Of a DNA stretch of 37,906 nucleotides, positions 35,361 through 37,906 are shown in pieces; position 1 is the stretch's first letter, and every line of letters starts with the position of its first letter. Under the pieces are notes generated by a model. It worked only from the letters and a program-made list of their open reading frames with translations, had not been told where the DNA came from and ran no database searches. The position numbers and the translations under genes are program-made. The DNA is from a virus, in IMG/VR virus record IMGVR_UViG_3300021963_004741, positions 1 through 37,906 of that record; one strand, 5' to 3'.

Positions 35361-36298
35361 AAACTCATAATTTTGTTTAATAATAATTCTTCCGATGAAA
35401 ACTCTTTAGTTTTCTTTAGTTCTTCATAAAATTTATCGTATCCAATTTCAGATGCATCTTTATCCTTCATATACATCATCTTAACATTGATACCTTGCTT
35501 ACGAAAATATTCCGCCGCTTTAAGCGCTTCGTTAATTGCATCGTTATCCAATGAAATAATAATATCACTAACTCCACTCATAAAGATTTTCTCTACTAAT
35601 AATTTTGATGGAAACTTACCTAATAATGGAATTGCGTTTCTCTTAATTGTTATCGCATCGAATACACCCTCACATAATATAATTGGTTCATTCCAATTAA
35701 CTTGCGATTCTAAACAAATTACATTCTTACTGATTGGTGGGTTTTTGTATTTCATCTTCTCTTCTGGATAATACGAACGAGAAACAAAGTAGTTTAATTG
35801 TCCATCACAATTGTAGGATGGTATAATTACTCTTCTACTATATAAACCATCTTTACAATAACCTATGTTGTACTTAACAATTTCTTTTTGTGTGATTCCT
35901 CTTTCATTTAAATAATGAATAGCATGTTTATATTCAGGATTAAATCCTTTTGGCTCTTCTGCTAAACTAATAAATTCTTTTGGTAACTGAATGAATACTT
36001 TCGTACCTTCATCTTCGTTTTGAGGATTGTAATTGGAATCTCCATATATTTCTCTAATAATAGATATGGTCTTTCTATCAACATCCAATCTTTTTAATAG
36101 AGAAGTCAATTTTTTACCGCCACTATTACAAGTCCAGCAATGCCACTTTTGAGTTTCGGTATTGACTTGTAGTTTTTGTTTGTGATGATTGCAAAATGGA
36201 CAATAAAAGGCTAATTCATTACCCCTTAAATTGGAATAACTACCCAACGCATTAGAAAGCGTAGATATTACGATATTTTTGTCAGTACTTTTCAACAC
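35357..36298 (-). CDS. DnaG-type DNA primase (zinc finger and TOPRIM)
   Basis: With the start taken at GTG 36298, about 313 residues remain. An N-terminal CHC2 zinc finger, CPFCNHH...WHCWTC, lies near residues 33-57. The TOPRIM domain contains ILCEGVFDAIT (catalytic Glu at about 210) and SLDNDAI (Asp pair at about 251-253), which bind the metal for primer synthesis. An upstream TTG at 36316 would add six residues, but it overlaps the promoter's -7 box, so the later GTG is preferred. The protein lacks a long C-terminal helicase-interaction domain, as is common for phage primases. It starts an operon with the DruA-like and SbcDC fusion genes. Confidence 0.85.
   Translation of the reverse strand: MLKSTDKNIVISTLSNALGSYSNLRGNELAFYCPFCNHHKQKLQVNTETQKWHCWTCNSGGKKLTSLLKRLDVDRKTISIIREIYGDSNYNPQNEDEGTKVFIQLPKEFISLAEEPKGFNPEYKHAIHYLNERGITQKEIVKYNIGYCKDGLYSRRVIIPSYNCDGQLNYFVSRSYYPEEKMKYKNPPISKNVICLESQVNWNEPIILCEGVFDAITIKRNAIPLLGKFPSKLLVEKIFMSGVSDIIISLDNDAINEALKAAEYFRKQGINVKMMYMKDKDASEIGYDKFYEELKKTKEFSSEELLLNKIMSL
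35400..35421 (-). repeat. 22-bp block identical to the tandem repeat upstream of the RHH-like gene
   Basis: On the minus strand this block reads as two ACTAAAGA-containing copies and is identical over 22 bases to 31422-31443. It lies inside the primase coding region, where it encodes a Lys/Glu/Thr-rich segment near the C-terminus. It could be a second binding site for the RHH-like regulator or a chance match in low-complexity AT-rich DNA. Confidence 0.7.
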
Positions 36299-36302
36299 AA
36301 TC

Positions 36303-36334
36303 CAAAGATACGACAAATATTTTAATTTTCCAAA
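36303..36334 (-). promoter_or_regulatory. Bacteroidetes-type promoter before the primase operon
   Basis: On the minus strand TTTG (36331-36334) is followed by 20 bases and then TATCTTTG (36303-36310), a perfect consensus. It lies in the gap after the endonuclease I-like gene stop (36339). The GTG at 36298 begins four bases after the -7 box, so translation would start at or very near the transcript's 5' end. Confidence 0.65.
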
Positions 36335-36338
36335 TATT

Positions 36339-36743
36339 TTAGAACCAATCTTCCGGTATTACCTTATCGGCATACTTAAATCCGTTCTTATCGCACCAAT
36401 CTGCGTAAGTAGTTTTTGAGTTTTTACTTATTTTGTTCTTTGAATTGGAGAATACGAATCGTATATCCAAGTTGGGGTTTTGTTGTTTAACCAATAGATG
36501 CTTTTTTCTATCAGCTGCAAGGAATCTGCCTTTGGTTTCTACGAAAATACCATTAGGCAACTTAAAATCAGGATTGTAAGTATGTTGAGAAGCAGGTATA
36601 ATATAAGATACCTTTTCGGACTCATATTTAACCTCAATCCCTTTACTTTCGATTTGTATTGAAATATTTTCTTCAAGACCAGACTTAAATCCATATTTTC
36701 TAGCAACCCAAATGCTAGATTTTTTTGTAACTTTTTTAGCCAT
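36339..36743 (-). CDS. T7 endonuclease I-like Holliday junction resolvase
   Basis: The 134-residue protein has all four catalytic residues of phage endonuclease I in register: E24, D59 (YNPDFKLPNG), E69 and K71 (VETKGRF). They sit four residues later than in T7 endonuclease I (E20, D55, E65, K67). The following RFVFSNSKNKISKNSKTTYA and WCDKNGF segments also fit this family. The dimeric enzyme cuts four-way junctions and branched DNA, which suits debranching before packaging and recombination. It precedes the primase operon, with a promoter between them. Confidence 0.93.
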   Translation of the reverse strand: MAKKVTKKSSIWVARKYGFKSGLEENISIQIESKGIEVKYESEKVSYIIPASQHTYNPDFKLPNGIFVETKGRFLAADRKKHLLVKQQNPNLDIRFVFSNSKNKISKNSKTTYADWCDKNGFKYADKVIPEDWF

Positions 36744-36754
36744 TAATAATTTTT

Positions 36755-36970
36755 TTATTTACTCTTCATAGAATCGGAGTACTTAGGTGTTACTTTCAAT
36801 TCCCCACCTCTACCTGTTTTGAATTTAGTAGCTGTTAATACTTGCTCATCTACTTTTTTTAAATCATCCGTAGTGTAAGGAGTTTGAGATTTAACACCAG
36901 CTTCATGTGAAATTTTTTCAAGACCCAATGCTGATTGAGCTGCTTTGTATAATTCTAAAATCTTTGACAT
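36755..36970 (-). CDS. 71-residue small phage protein
   Basis: The protein is Lys/Ser/Thr-rich: MSKILELYKAAQSALGL, then PYTTDDLKK, FKTGRGGELKV and PKYSDSMKSK. It has no membrane segment and no known catalytic motif. Short proteins of this kind, with a Gly-rich centre and a basic tail, are common near structural genes of T4-like phages. It lies 11 bases before the endonuclease gene and 23 after the oxygenase gene. Function unknown. Confidence 0.65.
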   Translation of the reverse strand: MSKILELYKAAQSALGLEKISHEAGVKSQTPYTTDDLKKVDEQVLTATKFKTGRGGELKVTPKYSDSMKSK

Positions 36971-36993
36971 ATTTTCTATTTTACTTATAAATA

Positions 36994-37680
36994 TTAATTA
37001 TTTTCATTTAATTCAAAAAATGTTGTATGAGCAAATCTAACAAATCCATTTTTTACAGGATTTACACCATGATTTATATTACTGTGTGTAAATTCTAATA
37101 ATGAAAAATTTCCCAATACAGGCTTAACTTCATATTCATTTTTATTATTAGTAACTATTGTTAATTCACCACCACCATCTATATATTCCGTTTCAGGTGT
37201 TAAATATACAATTAATCCACATATACGACCTGGATTCAATCCATCTCTATGTGGGCATATCATATCACCATCTAAATACATAGTAAAATTACTATTATTT
37301 TTGAAATCAGTTATTTTATAATTATTAGCCGGATACATTCCGTTTACAATATCGAATGCAATATTTCTAAAATAATTATTTAATTGATTTGTAGCTGTAA
37401 ATTCATACCATCTTTGCCAAATATTTAAATTATTATCTTTAACAAATTGGTTTCTAGCTTCTACTTTATCCATAGAAATAGAATCTTCGTAATTTTTATC
37501 ACCTGGATAATATTGATATCTACATCTAATTGATTTTGTATTATTTTTAGCAAAATTTTGTAATGATTTTATATTATCATATAATTCAGATACATTATCT
37601 TCTTTTACAAAATCAAATATGTTTCCAACATAAACGCCTTCTTCTATAAAATCTTTCGGATGAATTGGGTTAGTATTCAT
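36994..37680 (-). CDS. 2OG-Fe(II) oxygenase, structural-region copy
   Basis: The 228-residue protein carries the iron triad H144-R-D146 (CPHRDG) and H204 (NINHGV), with R215 as the 2-oxoglutarate ligand. GLIVYLTPETEYIDGGGELTIV is the typical strand region. It is related in type to the oxygenase at 11377-11973 but diverged. Phages of this group often carry such genes; proposed roles are hydroxylation of proteins or of nucleobases, neither shown here. It follows the end of a probable virion gene by nine bases. Confidence 0.82.
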   Translation of the reverse strand: MNTNPIHPKDFIEEGVYVGNIFDFVKEDNVSELYDNIKSLQNFAKNNTKSIRCRYQYYPGDKNYEDSISMDKVEARNQFVKDNNLNIWQRWYEFTATNQLNNYFRNIAFDIVNGMYPANNYKITDFKNNSNFTMYLDGDMICPHRDGLNPGRICGLIVYLTPETEYIDGGGELTIVTNNKNEYEVKPVLGNFSLLEFTHSNINHGVNPVKNGFVRFAHTTFFELNENN

Positions 37681-37689
37681 AGTATTATT

Positions 37690-37905
37690 TTACAAATCAA
37701 ATCGTATAATAAAGTTGACAGGAATATCTGGTTCAGATTTTATTGGTTGTGGTAATTTAGCAACTGCTACTAACTCACAATCATCATCATATAAACCAAT
37801 TGTTGTTATAAATGGTGCAAGGAATGAACCGGTTGTATCAATAGAACCACTCATCTCCCAATGTTCAAATCCAGCTTTTTTATTTCCAATAGAACCACTA
37901 TATGT
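37690..37905 (-). CDS. C-terminal fragment of a probable virion protein, runs off the window
   Basis: Only the last 71 residues are visible. They include GFEHWEMSGSIDTTGSF, a strand run FITTIGLYDDDCELVAVAKL and a final VNFIIRFDL. The DDDCELVAVAKLPQPI-type ending (a turn with acidic residues, then a strand and a Lys-Leu-Pro tail) is familiar from structural proteins of T4-like marine phages, but the fragment is too short to name. It is complete at its stop codon (37690-37692) and open at the right edge. Confidence 0.55.
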   Translation of the reverse strand, partial: TYSGSIGNKKAGFEHWEMSGSIDTTGSFLAPFITTIGLYDDDCELVAVAKLPQPIKSEPDIPVNFIIRFDL

Positions 37906-37906
37906 G

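Noticed and set aside
36299-36316. TTG at 36316 as the primase start
   Set aside because: It overlaps the -7 box of a consensus promoter; the GTG at 36298 lies just after it and keeps the zinc finger intact.

Overview
The window reads as one continuous stretch of a tailed-phage genome with T4-like character. It is AT-rich, tightly packed and almost entirely transcribed leftwards on the minus strand. It holds the start of a large terminase gene, virion-type proteins, a tail-fibre-like protein with a C-terminal S74 chaperone domain, a DnaG-type primase, a T7-endonuclease-I-like resolvase and a fused Mre11-Rad50 (gp47-gp46-like) nuclease. The host is probably a Bacteroidetes bacterium. Starts lack convincing Shine-Dalgarno sequences, and three intergenic gaps carry the same promoter layout, TTTGG-N19-TATCTTT(G/A), which fits the Bacteroidetes sigma consensus (TTTG / TAnnTTTG). 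I saw no tRNA genes, CRISPR array or insertion sequence.

Layout in the direction of transcription (high to low coordinates). (1) 37.9-36.3 kb: end of a probable virion protein, a 2OG-Fe(II) oxygenase, a 71-residue small protein and the endonuclease I-like resolvase. (2) 36.3-31.6 kb: a promoter, then primase, a DruA/DUF4338-like protein and the SbcD-SbcC fusion. (3) 31.6-31.3 kb: the only plus-strand gene, a 59-residue ribbon-helix-helix-like regulator, behind a perfect tandem 10-bp repeat and divergent to the fibre gene. (4) 31.3-27.6 kb: the 1240-residue fibre-like protein. (5) 27.6-7.5 kb: a 20-kb glycan island. It has several glycosyltransferases of different folds, a methyltransferase, a radical SAM protein, RmlC, three SDR sugar epimerases/dehydratases, four SGNH-like proteins, a TPP-dependent E1 alpha/beta pair split to two places, LamG-type lectin domains and a 2OG oxygenase. 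(6) 7.4-2.0 kb: an 1816-residue multidomain protein with an NMNAT-like nucleotidyltransferase domain, an HExxH motif and a ligase-like KxDG domain. (7) 1.9-0 kb: a four-cysteine protein, a membrane-anchored protein and the terminase.

The island lies between the fibre gene and other virion genes, and many of its genes overlap by 1-4 bases (ATGA, TAATG), so it looks like a few long translationally coupled operons. My reading is that it makes and attaches an unusual sugar, either to the virion or fibre or to the host surface. The sequence does not identify the product. The most notable items are the multidomain 1816-residue protein, the twice-repeated SGNH-TPP subunit-glycosyltransferase triad, the lone regulator with its repeat (found again as a 22-bp identical block in the primase gene), the DruA-like gene in a phage replication operon, and the recurrent near-leaderless promoters.
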